From assembly GCF_050947335.1 (NCBI RefSeq), contig NW_027473479.1:62001-126000 (forward strand): a stretch of 64,000 nt of DNA, written 5' to 3'. The translations under genes were made by a program, and so were the position numbers. The notes under the pieces were generated by a model. It saw only the letters and a list, made by a program, of their open reading frames with translations. It made no database searches and was not told the origin of the DNA. Of this stretch, positions 48,489-60,966 are shown piece by piece (the first letter of the stretch is position 1; the number at the start of each line of letters is the position of its first letter). Source of the DNA: Megachile rotundata (Eukaryota > Arthropoda > Insecta > Hymenoptera > Megachilidae).

Positions 48489-49246
48489 GTGATTGTGATT
48501 GTGATTGTGTGATTGTGATTGTGTGATTGTGATTGTGTGATTGTGATTGTGATTGTGTGATTGTGATTGTGTGATTGTGTGATTGTGTGATTGTGTGATT
48601 GTGTGATTGTGTGATTGTGTGATTGTGTGATTGTGTGATTGTGAGATTGTGTGATTGTGTGATTGTGTGATTGTTATTGTGTGATTGTGATTGTGTGATT
48701 GTGTGATTGTGTGATTGTGATTGTGATTGTGATTGTGTGATTGTGATTGTGTGATTGTGATTGCGTGATTGCGTGATTGCGTGATTGCGTGATTGCGTGA
48801 TTGCGTGATTGCGTGATTGCGTGTTTGCGTGATTGCGTGATTGTGTGATTGTGTGATTGTGTGATTGTGTGATTGTGTGATTGCGTGATTGCGTGTTTGC
48901 GTGATTGTGAGATTGTGGTTGTGTGATTGTGATTGTGTGATTGTGATTGTGTGATTGTGATTGTGTGATTGTGATTGTGTGATTGTGATTGTGTGATTGT
49001 GATTGTGTGATTGTGATTGTGTGATTGTGATTGTGTGATTGTGATTGTGTGATTGTGATTGTGTGATTGTGATTGTGTGATTGTGATTGTGTGATTGTGA
49101 TTGTGTGATTGTGATTGTGAGATTGTGATTGTGTGATTGTGATTGTGTGATTGTGATTGTGTGATTGTGATTGTGTGATTGTGATTGTGTGATTGTGATT
49201 GTGTGATTGTGATTGTGTGATTGTGTGATTGTGATTGTGTGATTGT
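48489..49246. repeat. 14-mers, 8-mers and short CpG block
   Basis: 8+6+6 steps, 8-mers with GAGATTG, a GTTATTG near 48674, a short CpG block (about 48769-48840) with GTTTGCG, a second CpG fragment near 48883-48903 with GTTTGCG running straight into GAGATTGTGG, then 14-mers. Confidence 0.8.
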
Positions 49247-49308
49247 GATCGTGTGATTGTGATCGTGTGATTGTGATCGTGTGATTGTGATCGTGTGATT
49301 GTGATCGT
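49247..49308. repeat. GATC cluster 10 (5 units)
   Basis: GATC at 49247, 49261, 49275, 49289 and 49303; a (GT)5 tract follows at 49421. Confidence 0.92.
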
Positions 49309-50215
49309 GTGATTGTGATTGTGATTGTGTGATTGTGATTGTGTGATTGTGATTGTGTGATTGTGATTGTGTGATTGTGATTGTGTGATTGTGATTGTGT
49401 GATTGTGTGATTGTGTGATTGTGTGTGTGTGATTGTGTGATTGTGTGATTGTGTGATTGTGTGATTGTGTGATTGTGAGATTGTGTGATTGTGTGATTGT
49501 GTGATTGTGATTGTGTGATTGTGATTGTGTGATTGTGTGATTGTGTGATTGTGATTGTGTGATTGTGATTGTGATTGTGATTGTGTGATTGTGATTGTGT
49601 GATTGTGATTGCGTGATTGCGTGATTGCGTGATTGCGTGATTGCGTGATTGCGTGATTGCGTGATTGCGTGTTTGCGTGATTGCGTGATTGTGTGATTGT
49701 GTGATTGTGTGATTGTGTGATTGTGTGATTGTGTGATTGTGTGATTGTGGTTGTGTGATTGTGATTGTGTGATTGTGATTGTGTGATTGTGATTGTGTGA
49801 TTGTGATTGTGTGATTGTGATTGTGTGATTGTGATTGTGTGATTGTGATTGTGTGATTGTGATTGAGTGATTGTGATTGTGTGATTGTGATTGTGTGATT
49901 GTGATTGTGTGATTGCGATTGTGTGATTGTGAATGTGTGATTGTGATTGTGTGATTGTGTGATTGTGTGATTGTGTGATTGTGTGATTGTGATTGTGTGA
50001 TTGGGATTGTCGGATTGGGATTGTGTGACTGTAATTGTGTGATTGTGATTGTGTGATTGTGATTGTGTGATTGTGATTGTGTGACTGTGATTGTGTGACT
50101 GTGGTTGTGTGACTGTGATTGTGTGACTGTGATTGTGCGACTGTGATTGTGCGACTGCGATTGTGTGACTGCGATAGTGTGATTGCGATTGTGTGATTGC
50201 AATTGTGTGATTGTG
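49309..50215. repeat. Mixed arrays ending in a GACT-type array
   Basis: 8+6+6 step, 8-mers, a short CpG block with GTTTGCG (about 49611-49688), 14-mers with GAGTG, GCGATTG and GTGAATG, GTCGG at 50009, then a short GACT-type array with one GACTGTGGTT unit and module D' words. Confidence 0.8.
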
Positions 50216-51209
50216 TCATTGTGATTGTGTGGTTGAGAGTGTGTGATTGCGATTACGTGATTGTGATTGTGTGATTGTGATTGTGCGATTGTGATTGTGT
50301 GATTGTGATTGTGTGATTGTGATTGTGTGATTGTGATTGTGTGATTGTGATTGTGTGATTGTGTGATTGTGTGATTGTGTGATTGTGTGATTGTGTGATT
50401 GTGGGATTGTGTGATTGTATGATTGTGATTGTGTGATTGTGATTGTGTGATTGTGATTGTGTGATTGTCGTTGTGTGATTGCGGTTGTGTGATTGCGATT
50501 GTGTGGTTGCGATTGTGTGATTGCGATTGTGTGATTGCAATTGTGTGATTCTGTGATTCTGATTGTGTGATTGTGATTGTGAGATTGTGATTGTGTGATT
50601 GTGATTGTGTAATTGGGATTGTGTGACTGGGATTGCGTGATTGAGAGTGTGTGATTGTGATTTCGTGATTGTGATTGTGTGATTGTGATTGTGTGATTGT
50701 GTGATTGTGTGATTGTGTGATTGTGTGATTGTGTGATTGTGTGATTGTGTGACTGTGATTGTGTGACTGTGATTGTGTGACTGTGATTGTGTAATTGGGA
50801 TTGTGTGACTGGGATTGTGTGATTGTGAGTGTGTGATTGTGATTGTGTGATTGAGAGTGTGTGATTGTGATTTTGTGATTGTGATTGTGTGATTGTGATT
50901 GTGTGATTGTGTGATTGTGTGATTGTGTGATTGTGTAATTGTGTTATTGTGTGATTTTGTGATTTTGTGATTGTGTGATTGTGTGATTGTGTGATTGTGT
51001 GACTGTGCGATTGAGTGATTGTGTGATTGTGTGATTGTGTGATTGTGTGACTGTGATTGTGTGACTGTGATTGTGTGACTGTGATTGTGTGACTATGATT
51101 GTGTGACTGTGATTGTGCGACTGTGATTGTGCGACTGCGATTGTGTGACTGCGATAGTGTGATTGCGATTGTGTGATTGCAATTGTGTGATTGCAATTGT
51201 GTGATTGTG
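50216..51209. repeat. Short cassette with TTTTG words, copy 1 (994 bp)
   Basis: GTCATTG with GCGATTACG, 8-mers, GTATG, GTCGTTG near 50468, module E (GTAATTGGG about 50609), a GACT patch with a second GTAATTGGG near 50791, then GTAATTGTGTTATTG (about 50935-50949), GATTTTGTGATTTTG and a second GACT/D' array. Its central part recurs at an offset of 8,148-8,150 bp. Confidence 0.83.
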
Positions 51210-52457
51210 TCATTGTGGTTGTGTGGCTGAGTGTGTGTGATTGTGATTATGTGATTGTGATTGTGTGATTGTGATTGTGTGAATGTGATTGTGTGATTGT
51301 GTGATTGTGTGATTGTGTGATTGTGTGATTGTGTGATTGTGTGATTGTGTGATTGTGTGATTGTGTGATTGTGATTGTGAGATTGTGGTTGTGTGATTGT
51401 GGTTGTGTGATTGTGGTTGTGTGATTGTGATTGTGTGATTGTGATTGTGTAATTGTGATTGTGTAATTGTGATTGTGTGATTGTGATTGTGTGATTGTGA
51501 TTGTGATTGTGTGATTGTGATTGTGTGATTGTGATTGTGTGATTGTGATTGTGTGATTGTGATTGTGTGCTTGTGATTGTGTGATTGTGATTGTGTGATT
51601 GTGATTGTGTGATTGTGATTGTGTGATTGTGATTGTGTGATTGTGATTGTGTGATTGTGATTGTGTGATTGTGATTGTGTGATTGTGATTGTGTGATTGT
51701 GATTGTGATTGTGTGATTGTGATTGTGTGATTGTGATTGTGTGATTGTGATTGTGTGATTGTGATTGTGTGATTGTGATTGTGTGATTGAGATTGTGTGA
51801 TTGTGGTTGTGTGACTGTGGTTGTGTGATTGTGGTTGTGTGATTGTGGTTGTGTGATTGTGGTTGTATGATTGTGGTTGTGTGATTGTGGTTGTGTGACT
51901 GTGGTTGTGTGATTGTGGTTGTGTGATTGTGGTTGTGTGATTGTGGTTGTATGATTGTGGTTGTGTGATTGCGATTGTGTGATTGCAATTGTGTGATTCT
52001 GTGATTCTGATTGTGTGATTGTGATTGTGAGATTGTGATTGTGTGATTGTGATTGTGTAATTGGGATTGTGTGACTGGGATTGCGTGATTGAGAGTGTGT
52101 GATTGTGATTTTGTGATTGTGATTGTGTGATTGTGATTGTGTGATTGTGTGATTGTGTGGTTGTGTGATTGTGGGATTGTGTGATTGTATGATTGTGATT
52201 GTGTGATTGTGATTGTGTGATTGTGATTGTGCGACTGTGATTGTGTGACTGCGATTGTGTGACTGCGATAGTGTGATTGCGATTGTGTGATTGCAATTGT
52301 GTGATTGCGTGACTGTGATTGCGTGACTGTGATTGTGTGACTGTGATTGTGTGACTGTGATTGTGTGACTGTGATTGTGCGACTGTGATTGTGCGACTGC
52401 GATTGTGTGACTGCGATAGTGTGATTGCGATTGTGTGATTGCAATTGTGTGATTGTG
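51210..52457. repeat. 8-mers, 14-mers and type II cassette tail
   Basis: Opens with GTCATTGTGGTTG and GGCTGAGTG, a diverged form of the cassette start. It continues with 8-mers, GAGATTGTGG junction, 14-mers with two GTAATTG, two 8+6+6 steps near 51494 and 51700 and a GTGCTTG, then GATTGAGATTG, GGTT array (about 51795-51965), module E (GTAATTGGG about 52057) and a GACT array. Confidence 0.82.
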
Positions 52458-52962
52458 TCATTGTGATTGTGTGGTTGAGAGTGTGTGATTGTGATTATGT
52501 GATTGTGATTGTGTGATTGTGATTGTGTGATTGTGATTGTGTGATTGTGATTGTGTGATTGTGATTGTGTGATTGTGATTGTGTGATTGTGATTGTGTGA
52601 TTGTGATTGTGTGATTGTGTGATTGTGTGATTGTGAGATTGTGTGATTGTGTGATTGTGTGATTGTGATTGTGTGATTGTGATTGTGTGATTGTGTGATT
52701 GTGTGATTGTGATTGTGTGATTGTGATTGTGATTGTGATTATGATTGTGTGATTGTGATTGTGTGATTGTGATTGCGTGATTGTGTGATTGCGTGATTGC
52801 GTGATTGCGTGATTGCGTGATTGCGTGATTGCGTGTTTGCGTGATTGCGTGATTGTATGATTGTGTGATTGTGTGATTGTGTGATTGTGTGATTGTGTGA
52901 TTGTGTGATTGTGTGATTGTATGATTGTGATTGTGTGATTGTGATTGTTTGATTGTGATTGT
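52458..52962. repeat. Block R1 start: 14-mers, 8+6+6 step, short CpG block
   Basis: GTCATTG at 52458, GATTATG, 14-mers, GAGATTG in 8-mers (52635), GATTATG (52737), a short CpG block with GTTTGCG (about 52783-52855), 8-mers, GTATG, GTTTGATTG. Recurs at 56000 with offsets of 3,542, 3,514 and 3,522 bp. Confidence 0.84.
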
Positions 52963-53136
52963 GCGACTGTGATTGTGTGACTGCGATTGTGTGACTGCGA
53001 TAGTGTGATTGCGATTGTGTGATTGCAATTGTGTGATTGCGTGACTGTGATTGCGTGACTGTGATTGCGCGGCTGCGATTGTGCAACTGTGATTGTGCGA
53101 CTGCTTTTGTGTGGTTGCGATTGTGTGATTGCAATT
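52963..53136. repeat. Module D, copy 7
   Basis: 174 bp, GCGCGGCTGCG at 53067. Confidence 0.9.
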
Positions 53137-55034
53137 GTGTGATTGTGTGATTGAGATTGTGTGATTGTGATTGTGTGATTGTGATTGTGTGATTGTGTGA
53201 TTGTGTGATTGTGTGCTTGTGTGATTGTGTGATTGTGTGATTGTGTGATTGTGTGATTGTGTGATTGTGTGATTGTGTGATTGTGTGATTGTGCGATTGT
53301 TTGATTGTGTGATTGTGTGATTGTGTGATTGTGTGATTGTGTGATTGTGTGATTGTGTGATTGTGTGATTGTGTGATTGTGTGATTGTGTGATTGTGTGA
53401 TTGTGATTGTGAGATTGTGGTTGTGTGATTGTGATTGTGTGATTGTGATTGTGTGATTGTGATTGTGTGATTGTGATTGTGTGATTGTGATTGTGTGATT
53501 GTGATTGTGTGATTGTGATTGTGTGATTGTGATTGAGTGATTGTGATTGTGTGATTGTGATTGTGTGATTGTGATTGTGTGATTGCGATTGTGTGATTGT
53601 GAATGTGTGATTGTGATTGTGTGATTGTGTGATTGTGTGATTGTGTGATTGTGTGATTGGGATTGTCGGATTGGGATTGTGTGACTGTAATTGTGTGATT
53701 GTGATTGTGTGATTGTGATTGTGTGATTGTGATTGTGTGATTGTGATTGTGTGATTGTGATTGTGTGATTGTGATTGTGTGATTGTGATTGTGTGATTGT
53801 GATTGTGTGATTGTGATTGTGTGATTGTGTGATTGTGTGATTGTGTGATTGTGGGATTGGATGATTGTATGATTGTGATTGTGTGATTGTGATTGTGTGA
53901 TTGTCGTTGTGTGATTGCGGTTGTGTGATTGCGATTGTGTGGTTGCGATTGTGTGATTGCGATTGTGTGATTGCACTTGTGTGATTCTGTGATTCTGATT
54001 GTGTGATTGTGATTGTGAGATTGTGATTGTGTGATTGTGATTGTGTAATTGGGATTGTGTGACTGGGATTGCGTGATTGAGAGTGTGTGATTGTGATTTC
54101 GTGATTGTGATTGTGTGATTGTGATTGTGTGATTGTGTGATTGTGTGATTGTGGGATTGTGTGATTGTGTGATTGTGTGATTGTGTGATTGTGTGATTGT
54201 GTGATTGTGTGATTGTGTGATTGTGTGATTGTGTGATTGTGTGATTGTGTGATTGTGATTGTGAGATTGTGGTTGTGTGATTGTGATTGTGTGATTGTGA
54301 TTGTGTGATTGTGATTGTGTGATTGTGATTGTGTGATTGTGATTGTGTGATTGTGATTGTGTGATTGTGATTGTGTGATTGTGTGATTGTGTGATTGTGT
54401 GATTGTGTGATTGTGTGATTGTGAGATTGTGTGATTGTGTGATTGTGTGATTGTGATTGTGTGATTGTGATTGTGTGATTGTGTGATTGTGTGATTGTGA
54501 TTGTGATTGTGATTGTGTGATTGTGATTGTGTGATTGTGATTGCGTGATTGCGTGATTGCGTGATTGCGTGATTGCGTGATTGCGTGATTGCGTGATTGC
54601 GTGTTTGCGTGATTGCGTGATTGCGTGATTGTGTGATTGTGTGATTGTGTGATTGTGTGATTGTGTGATTGTGTGATTGTGTGATTGTGTGATTGTGTGA
54701 TTGTGATTGTGAGATTGTGGTTGTGTGATTGTGATTGTGTGATTGTGATTGTGTGATTGTGATTGTGTGATTGTGATTGTGTGATTGTGATTGTGTGATT
54801 GTGATTGTGTGATTGTGATTGTGTGATTGTGATTGTGTGATTGTGATTGTGTGATTGTGATTGTGTGATTGTGATTGTGTGATTGTGATTGTGTGATTGT
54901 GATTGTGAGATTGTGATTGTGTGATTGTGATTGTGTGATTGTGATTGTGTGATTGTGATTGTGTGATTGTGATTGTGTGATTGTGATTGTGTGATTGTGA
55001 TTGTGTGATTGTGTGATTGTGATTGTGTGATTGT
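53137..55034. repeat. 8-mer arrays, 14-mers, modified module E and CpG block
   Basis: 8-mers with GTGCTTG and GCGATTGTTTG near 53293, GAGATTGTGG, 14-mers, GTCGG at 53665, 14-mers, GGATGATTG near 53858, GTCGTTG near 53903, module E (about 54047), 8-mers, GAGATTGTGG, 14-mers, a short CpG block (54541-54627), then a long 14-mer run to the GATC cluster. Confidence 0.8.
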
Positions 55035-55082
55035 GATCGTGTGATTGTGATCGTGTGATTGTGATCGTGTGATTGTGATCGT
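55035..55082. repeat. GATC cluster 11 (4 units)
   Basis: GATC at 55035, 55049, 55063 and 55077; a (GT)5 tract follows at 55181. Confidence 0.92.
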
Positions 55083-55999
55083 GTGATTGTGATTGTGATT
55101 GTGTGATTGTGATTGTGTGATTGTGATTGTGTGATTGTGATTGTGTGATTGTGATTGTGTGATTGTGTGATTGTGTGATTGTGTGTGTGTGATTGTGTGA
55201 TTGTGTGATTGTGTGATTGTGTGATTGTGTGATTGTGTGATTGTGAGATTGTGTGATTGTGTGATTGTGTGATTGTGATTGTGTGATTGTGATTGTGTGA
55301 TTGTGATTGTGTGATTGTGATTGTGTGATTGAGATTGTGTGATTGTGGTTGTGTGACTGTGGTTGTGTGATTGTGGTTGTGTGATTGTGGTTGTGTGATT
55401 GAGGTTGTATGATTGTGGTTGTGTGATTGTGGTTGTGTGACTGTGGTTGTGTGATTGTGGTTGTGTGATTGTGGTTGTGTGATTGTGGTTGTATGATTGT
55501 GGTTGTGTGATTGCGATTGTGTGATTGCAATTGTGTGATTCTGTGATTCTGATTGTGTGATTGTGATTGTGAGATTGTGATTGTGTGATTGTGATTGTGT
55601 AATTGGGATTGTGTGACTGGGATTGCGTGATTGAGAGTGTGTGATTGTGATTTTGTGATTGTGATTGTGTGATTGTGATTGTGTGATTGTGTGATTGTGT
55701 GATTGTGTGATTGTGGGATTGTGTGATTGTATGATTGTGATTGTGTGATTGTGATTGCGTGATTGTGATTGTGCGACTGTGATTGTGTGACTGCGATTGT
55801 GTGACTGCGATAGTGTGATTGCGATTGTGTGATTGCAATTGTGTGATTGCGTGACTGTGATTGCGTGACTGTGATTGTGTGACTGTGATTGTGTGACTGT
55901 GATTGTGTGACTGTGATTGTGCGACTGTGATTGTGCGACTGCGATTGTGTGACTGCGATAGTGTGATTGCGATTGTGTGATTGCAATTGTGTGATTGTG
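55083..55999. repeat. 8-mers and type II cassette tail
   Basis: 8+6+6 step, 8-mers with GAGATTG, 14-mers, GATTGAGATTG, GGTT array with one GAGGTTG variant (about 55400), module E (GTAATTGGG about 55597), a GCGTGATTG hybrid near 55758 and a GACT/D' array. Confidence 0.83.
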
Positions 56000-56492
56000 T
56001 CATTGTGATTGTGTGGTTGAGAGTGTGTGATTGTGATTATGTGATTGTGATTGTGTGATTGTGATTGTGTGATTGTGATTGTGTGATTGTGATTGTGTGA
56101 TTGTGATTGTGTGATTGTGATTGTGTGATTGTGTGATTGTGTGATTGTGAGATTGTGTGATTGTGTGATTGTGTGATTGTGATTGTGTGATTGTGATTGT
56201 GTGATTGTGTGATTGTGTGATTGTGTGATTGTGATTGTGTGATTGTGATTGTGATTGTGATTATGATTGTGTGATTGTGATTGTGTGATTGTGATTGCGT
56301 GATTGTGTGATTGCGTGATTGCGTGATTGCGTGATTGCGTGATTGCGTGATTGCGTGTTTGCGTGATTGCGTGATTGTATGATTGTGTGATTGTGTGATT
56401 GTGTGATTGTGTGATTGTGTGATTGTGTGATTGTGTGATTGTGTGATTGTATGATTGTGATTGTGTGATTGTGATTGTTTGATTGTGATTGT
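56000..56492. repeat. Block R2 start
   Basis: GTCATTG at 56000, 14-mers, GAGATTG (56149), GATTATG (56259), a short CpG block with GTTTGCG (about 56297-56375), 8-mers, GTATG, GTTTGATTG. It copies 52458-52962 with two 14-mers fewer and one 8-mer more by its midpoint. Confidence 0.85.
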
Positions 56493-56666
56493 GCGACTGT
56501 GATTGTGTGACTGCGATTGTGTGACTGCGATAGTGTGATTGCGATTGTGTGATTGCAATTGTGTGATTGCGTGACTGTGATTGCGTGACTGTGATTGCGC
56601 GGCTGCGATTGTGCAACTGTGATTGTGCGACTGCTTTTGTGTGGTTGCGATTGTGTGATTGCAATT
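56493..56666. repeat. Module D, copy 8
   Basis: 174 bp, GCGCGGCTGCG at 56597, 3,530 bp after copy 7. Confidence 0.9.
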
Positions 56667-57518
56667 GTGTGATTGTGTGATTGAGATTGTGTGATTGTGA
56701 TTGTGTGATTGTGATTGTGTGATTGTGTGATTGTGTGATTGTGTGCTTGTGTGATTGTGTGATTGTGTGATTGTGTGATTGTGTGATTGTGTGATTGTGT
56801 GATTGTGTGATTGTGTGATTGTGCGATTGTTTGATTGTGTGATTGTGTGATTGTGTGATTGTGTGATTGTGTGATTGTGTGATTGTGTGATTGTGTGATT
56901 GTGTGATTGTGTGATTGTGATTGTGAGATTGTGGTTGTGTGATTGTGATTGTGTGATTGTGATTGTGTGATTGTGATTGTGTGATTGTGATTGTGTGATT
57001 GTGATTGTGTGATTGTGATTGTGTGATTGTGATTGTGTGATTGTGATTGAGTGATTGTGATTGTGTGATTGTGATTGTGTGATTGTGATTGTGTGATTGC
57101 GATTGTGTGATTGTGAATGTGTGATTGTGATTGTGTGATTGTGTGATTGTGTGATTGTGTGATTGTGTGATTGGGATTGTCGGATTGGGATTGTGTGACT
57201 GTAATTGTGTGATTGTGATTGTGTGATTGTGATTGTGTGATTGTGATTGTGTGATTGTGATTGTGTGATTGTGATTGTGTGATTGTGATTGTGTGATTGT
57301 GATTGTGTGATTGTGATTGTGTGATTGTGATTGTGTGATTGTGATTGTGTGACTGTGATTGTGAGATTGTGATTGTGTGATTGTGATTGTGTGATTGTGA
57401 TTGTGTGATTGTGATTGTGTGATTGTGATTGTGTGATTGTGATTGTGTGATTGGGATTGTGTGATTGTGATTGTGTGATTGTGGTTGTGTGATTGTGTGA
57501 TTGTGATTGTGTGATTGT
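56667..57518. repeat. 8-mers, 14-mers and GTCGG landmark
   Basis: 8-mers with GTGCTTG and GCGATTGTTTG near 56823 (shared with 53293), 14-mers, GTCGG at 57179, 14-mers with GTGACTG, GAGATTG, a GGGATTG near 57452 and GTGGTTG near 57481. Confidence 0.82.
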
Positions 57519-57566
57519 GATCGTGTGATTGTGATCGTGTGATTGTGATCGTGTGATTGTGATCGT
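57519..57566. repeat. GATC cluster 12 (4 units)
   Basis: GATC at 57519, 57533, 57547 and 57561, with an 8+6+6 step after it, then almost directly the GATTGAGATTG entry to a GGTT array. Confidence 0.92.
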
Positions 57567-58283
57567 GTGATTGTGATTGTGATTGTGTGATTGTGATTGT
57601 GTGATTGAGATTGTGTGATTGTGGTTGTGTGACTGTGGTTGTGTGATTGTGGTTGTGTGATTGTGGTTGTGTGATTGTGGTTGTATGATTGTGGTTGTGT
57701 GATTGTGGTTGTGTGACTGTGGTTGTGTGATTGTGGTTGTGTGATTGTGGTTGTGTGATTGTGGTTGTATGATTGTGGTTGTGTGATTGCGATTGTGTGA
57801 TTGCAATTGTGTGATTCTGTGATTCTGATTGTGTGATTGTGATTGTGAGATTGTGATTGTGTGATTGTGATTGTGTAATTGGGATTGTGTGACTGGGATT
57901 GCGTGATTGAGAGTGTGTGATTGTGATTTTGTGATTGTGATTGTGTGATTGTGATTGTGTGATTGTGTGATTGTGTGATTGTGTGATTGTGTGATTGTGG
58001 GATTGTGTGATTGTATGATTGTGATTGTGTGATTGTGATTGTGTGATTGTGATTGTGCGACTGTGATTGTGCGACTGCGATTGTGTGACTGCGATAGTGT
58101 GATTGCGATTGTGTGATTGCAATTGTGTGATTGCGTGACTGTGATTGCGTGACTGTGATTGTGTGACTGTGATTGTGTGACTGTGATTGTGTGACTGTGA
58201 TTGTGCGACTGTGATTGTGCGACTGCGATTGTGTGACTGCGATAGTGTGATTGCGATTGTGTGATTGCAATTGTGTGATTGTG
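57567..58283. repeat. Type II cassette tail
   Basis: GATTGAGATTG near 57603, GGTT array (about 57613-57785), module E (GTAATTGGG about 57875), 8-mers, then D' and GACT arrays to GTCATTG. Confidence 0.84.
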
Positions 58284-59299
58284 TCATTGTGATTGTGTGG
58301 TTGAGAGTGTGTGATTGTGATTATGTGATTGTGATTGTGTGATTGTGATTGTGTGATTGTGATTGTGTGATTGTGATTGTGTGATTGTGATTGTGTGATT
58401 ATGATTGTGTGATTGTGATTGTGTGATTGTGATTGTGTGATTGTGATTGTGTGATTGTGATTGTGTGATTGTGATTGTGTGATTGTGATTGTGTGACTGT
58501 GATTGTGAGATTGTGATTGTGTGATTGTGATTGTGTGATTGTGTGATTGTGGGATTGTGTGATTGTATGATTGTGATTGTGTGATTGTGATTGTGTGATT
58601 GTGATTGTGTGATTGTCGTTGTGTGATTGCGGTTGTGTGATTGCGATTGTGTGGTTGCGATTGTGTGATTGCGATTGTGTGATTGCAATTGTGTGATTCT
58701 GTGATTCTGATTGTGTGATTGTGATTGTGAGATTGTGATTGTGTGATTGTGATTGTGTAATTGGGATTGTGTGACTGGGATTGCGTGATTGAGAGTGTGT
58801 GATTGTGATTTCGTGATTGTGATTGTGTGATTGTGATTGTGTGATTGTGTGATTGTGTGATTGTGTGATTGTGTGATTGTGTGATTGTGTGATTGTGTGA
58901 TTGTGTGACTGTGATTGTGTGACTGTGATTGTGTGACTGTGATTGTGTAATTGGGATTGTGTGACTGGGATTGTGTGATTGAGAGTGTGTGATTGTGATT
59001 GTGTGATTGAGAGTGTGTGATTGTGATTTTGTGATTGTGATTGTGTGATTGTGATTGTGTGATTGTGTGATTGTGTGATTGTGTAATTGTGTTATTGTGT
59101 GATTTTGTGATTTTGTGATTGTGTGATTGTGTGATTGTGTGATTGTGTGATTGTGTGATTGTGGGATTGTGTGATTGTATGATTGTGATTGTGTGATTGT
59201 GATTGTGTGATTGTGATTGTGCGACTGTGATTGTGCGACTGCGATTGTGTGACTGCGATAGTGTGATTGCGATTGTGTGATTGCAATTGTGTGATTGTG
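58284..59299. repeat. Short cassette with TTTTG words, copy 2 (1,016 bp)
   Basis: Shares GTCGTTG, CTGTGATTCTG (58699), two GTAATTGGG words, GTGTTATTG (59091) and GATTTTGTGATTTTG with 50216-51209 at an offset of 8,148-8,150 bp. The beginning (GATTATG rather than GCGATTACG) and the end differ. Confidence 0.84.
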
Positions 59300-60792
59300 T
59301 CATTGTGATTGTGTGGTTGAGAGTGTGTGATTGTGATTATGTGATTGTGATTGTGTGATTGTGATTGTGTGATTGTGATTGTGTGATTGTGATTGTGTGA
59401 TTGTGATTGTGTGATTGTGATTGTGTGATTATGATTGTGTGATTGTGATTGTGTGATTGTGATTGTGTGATTGTGATTGTGTGATTGTGATTGTGTGATT
59501 GTGATTGTGTGATTGAGATTGTGTGATTGTGGTTGTGTGACTGTGGTTGTGTGATTGTGGTTGTGTGATTGTGGTTGTGTGATTGTGGTTGTATGATTGT
59601 GGTTGTGTGATTGTGGTTGTGTGATTGTGGTTGTGTGATAGTGGTTGTGTGATCGTGGTTGTGTGATCGTGGTTGTGTGATTGTGGTTGTATGATTGTGG
59701 TTGTGTGATTGTGGTTGTGTGATTGCGGTTGTGTGATTGCGATTGTGTGATTGCGATTGTGTGATTGCGGTTGTGTGATTGCGATTGTGTGATTGCGATT
59801 GTGTGATTGCGATTGTGTGATTGCAATTGTGTGATTCTGTGATTCTGATTGTGTGATTGTGATTGTGAGATTGTGATTGTGTGATTGTGATTGTGTAATT
59901 AGGATAGTGTGACTGGGATTACGTGATTGAGAGTGTGTGATTGTGATTTTGTGATTGTGATTGTGTGATTGTGTGATTGTGTGATTGTGTGATTGTGATT
60001 GTGTGATTATGATTGTGTGATTGTGATTGTGTGATTGTGATTGTGAGATTGTGATTGTGTGATTGTGATTGTGTGATTGTGATTGTGTGATTGTGATTGT
60101 GAGATTGTGATTGTGTGATTGTGATTGTGTGATTGTGATTGTGTGATTGTGATTGTGTGATTGTGATTGTGTGATTGTGATTGTGTGATTGTGATTGTGT
60201 GATTGTGATTGTGTGATTGTGATTGTGTGATTGTGATTGTGTGATTGTGTGATTGTGATTGTGTGATTGTGATCGTGTGATTGTGATCGTGTGATTGTGA
60301 TCGTGTGATTGTGATCGTGTGATTGTGATTGTGATTGTGTGATTGTGATTGTGTGATTGTGATTGTGTGATTGTGATTGTGTGTGTGTGATTGTGTGATT
60401 GTGTGATTGTGTGTGTGTGATTGTGTGATTGTGTGATTGTGTGATTGTGTGATTGTGTGATTGTGAGATTGTGTGATTGTGTGATTGTGTGATTGTGATT
60501 GTGTGATTGTGATTGTGTGATTGTGTGATTGTGTGATTGTGATTGTGTGATTGTGATTGTGATTGTGATTATGATTGTGTGATTGTGATTGTGTGATTGT
60601 GATTGCGTGATTGTGTGATTGCGTGATTGCGTGATTGCGTGATTGCGTGATTGCGTGATTGCGTGTTTGCGTGATTGCGTGATTGTGTGATTGTGTGATT
60701 GTGTGATTGTGTGATTGTGTGATTGTGTGATTGTGTGATTGTGTGATTGTATGATTGTGATTGTGTGATTGTGATTGTTTGATTGTGATTGT
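59300..60792. repeat. Block T1 start: cassette with GTAATTAGGATAG
   Basis: GTCATTG, GATTATG, GGTT array with GATAGTGG and two GATCGTGG units (about 59525-59715), module E with the private word GTAATTAGGATAG (59895) and GATTACG, 14-mers, GATC cluster, (GT)5 tracts at 60379 and 60409, 8+6+6 step with GATTATG (60567), short CpG block (60611-60685), 8-mers, GTATG, GTTTGATTG. Partner of 61968-63454. Confidence 0.86.
60271..60318. repeat. GATC cluster 13 (4 units)
   Basis: GATC at 60271, 60285, 60299 and 60313. Confidence 0.92.
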
Positions 60793-60966
60793 GCGACTGT
60801 GATTGTGTGACTGCGATTGTGTGACTGCGATAGTGTGATTGCGATTGTGTGATTGCAATTGTGTGATTGCGTGACTGTGATTGCGTGACTGTGATTGCGC
60901 GGCTGCGATTGTGCAACTGTGATTGTGCGACTGCTTTTGTGTGGTTGCGATTGTGTGATTGCAATT
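60793..60966. repeat. Module D, copy 9
   Basis: 174 bp, GCGCGGCTGCG at 60897. Confidence 0.9.
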
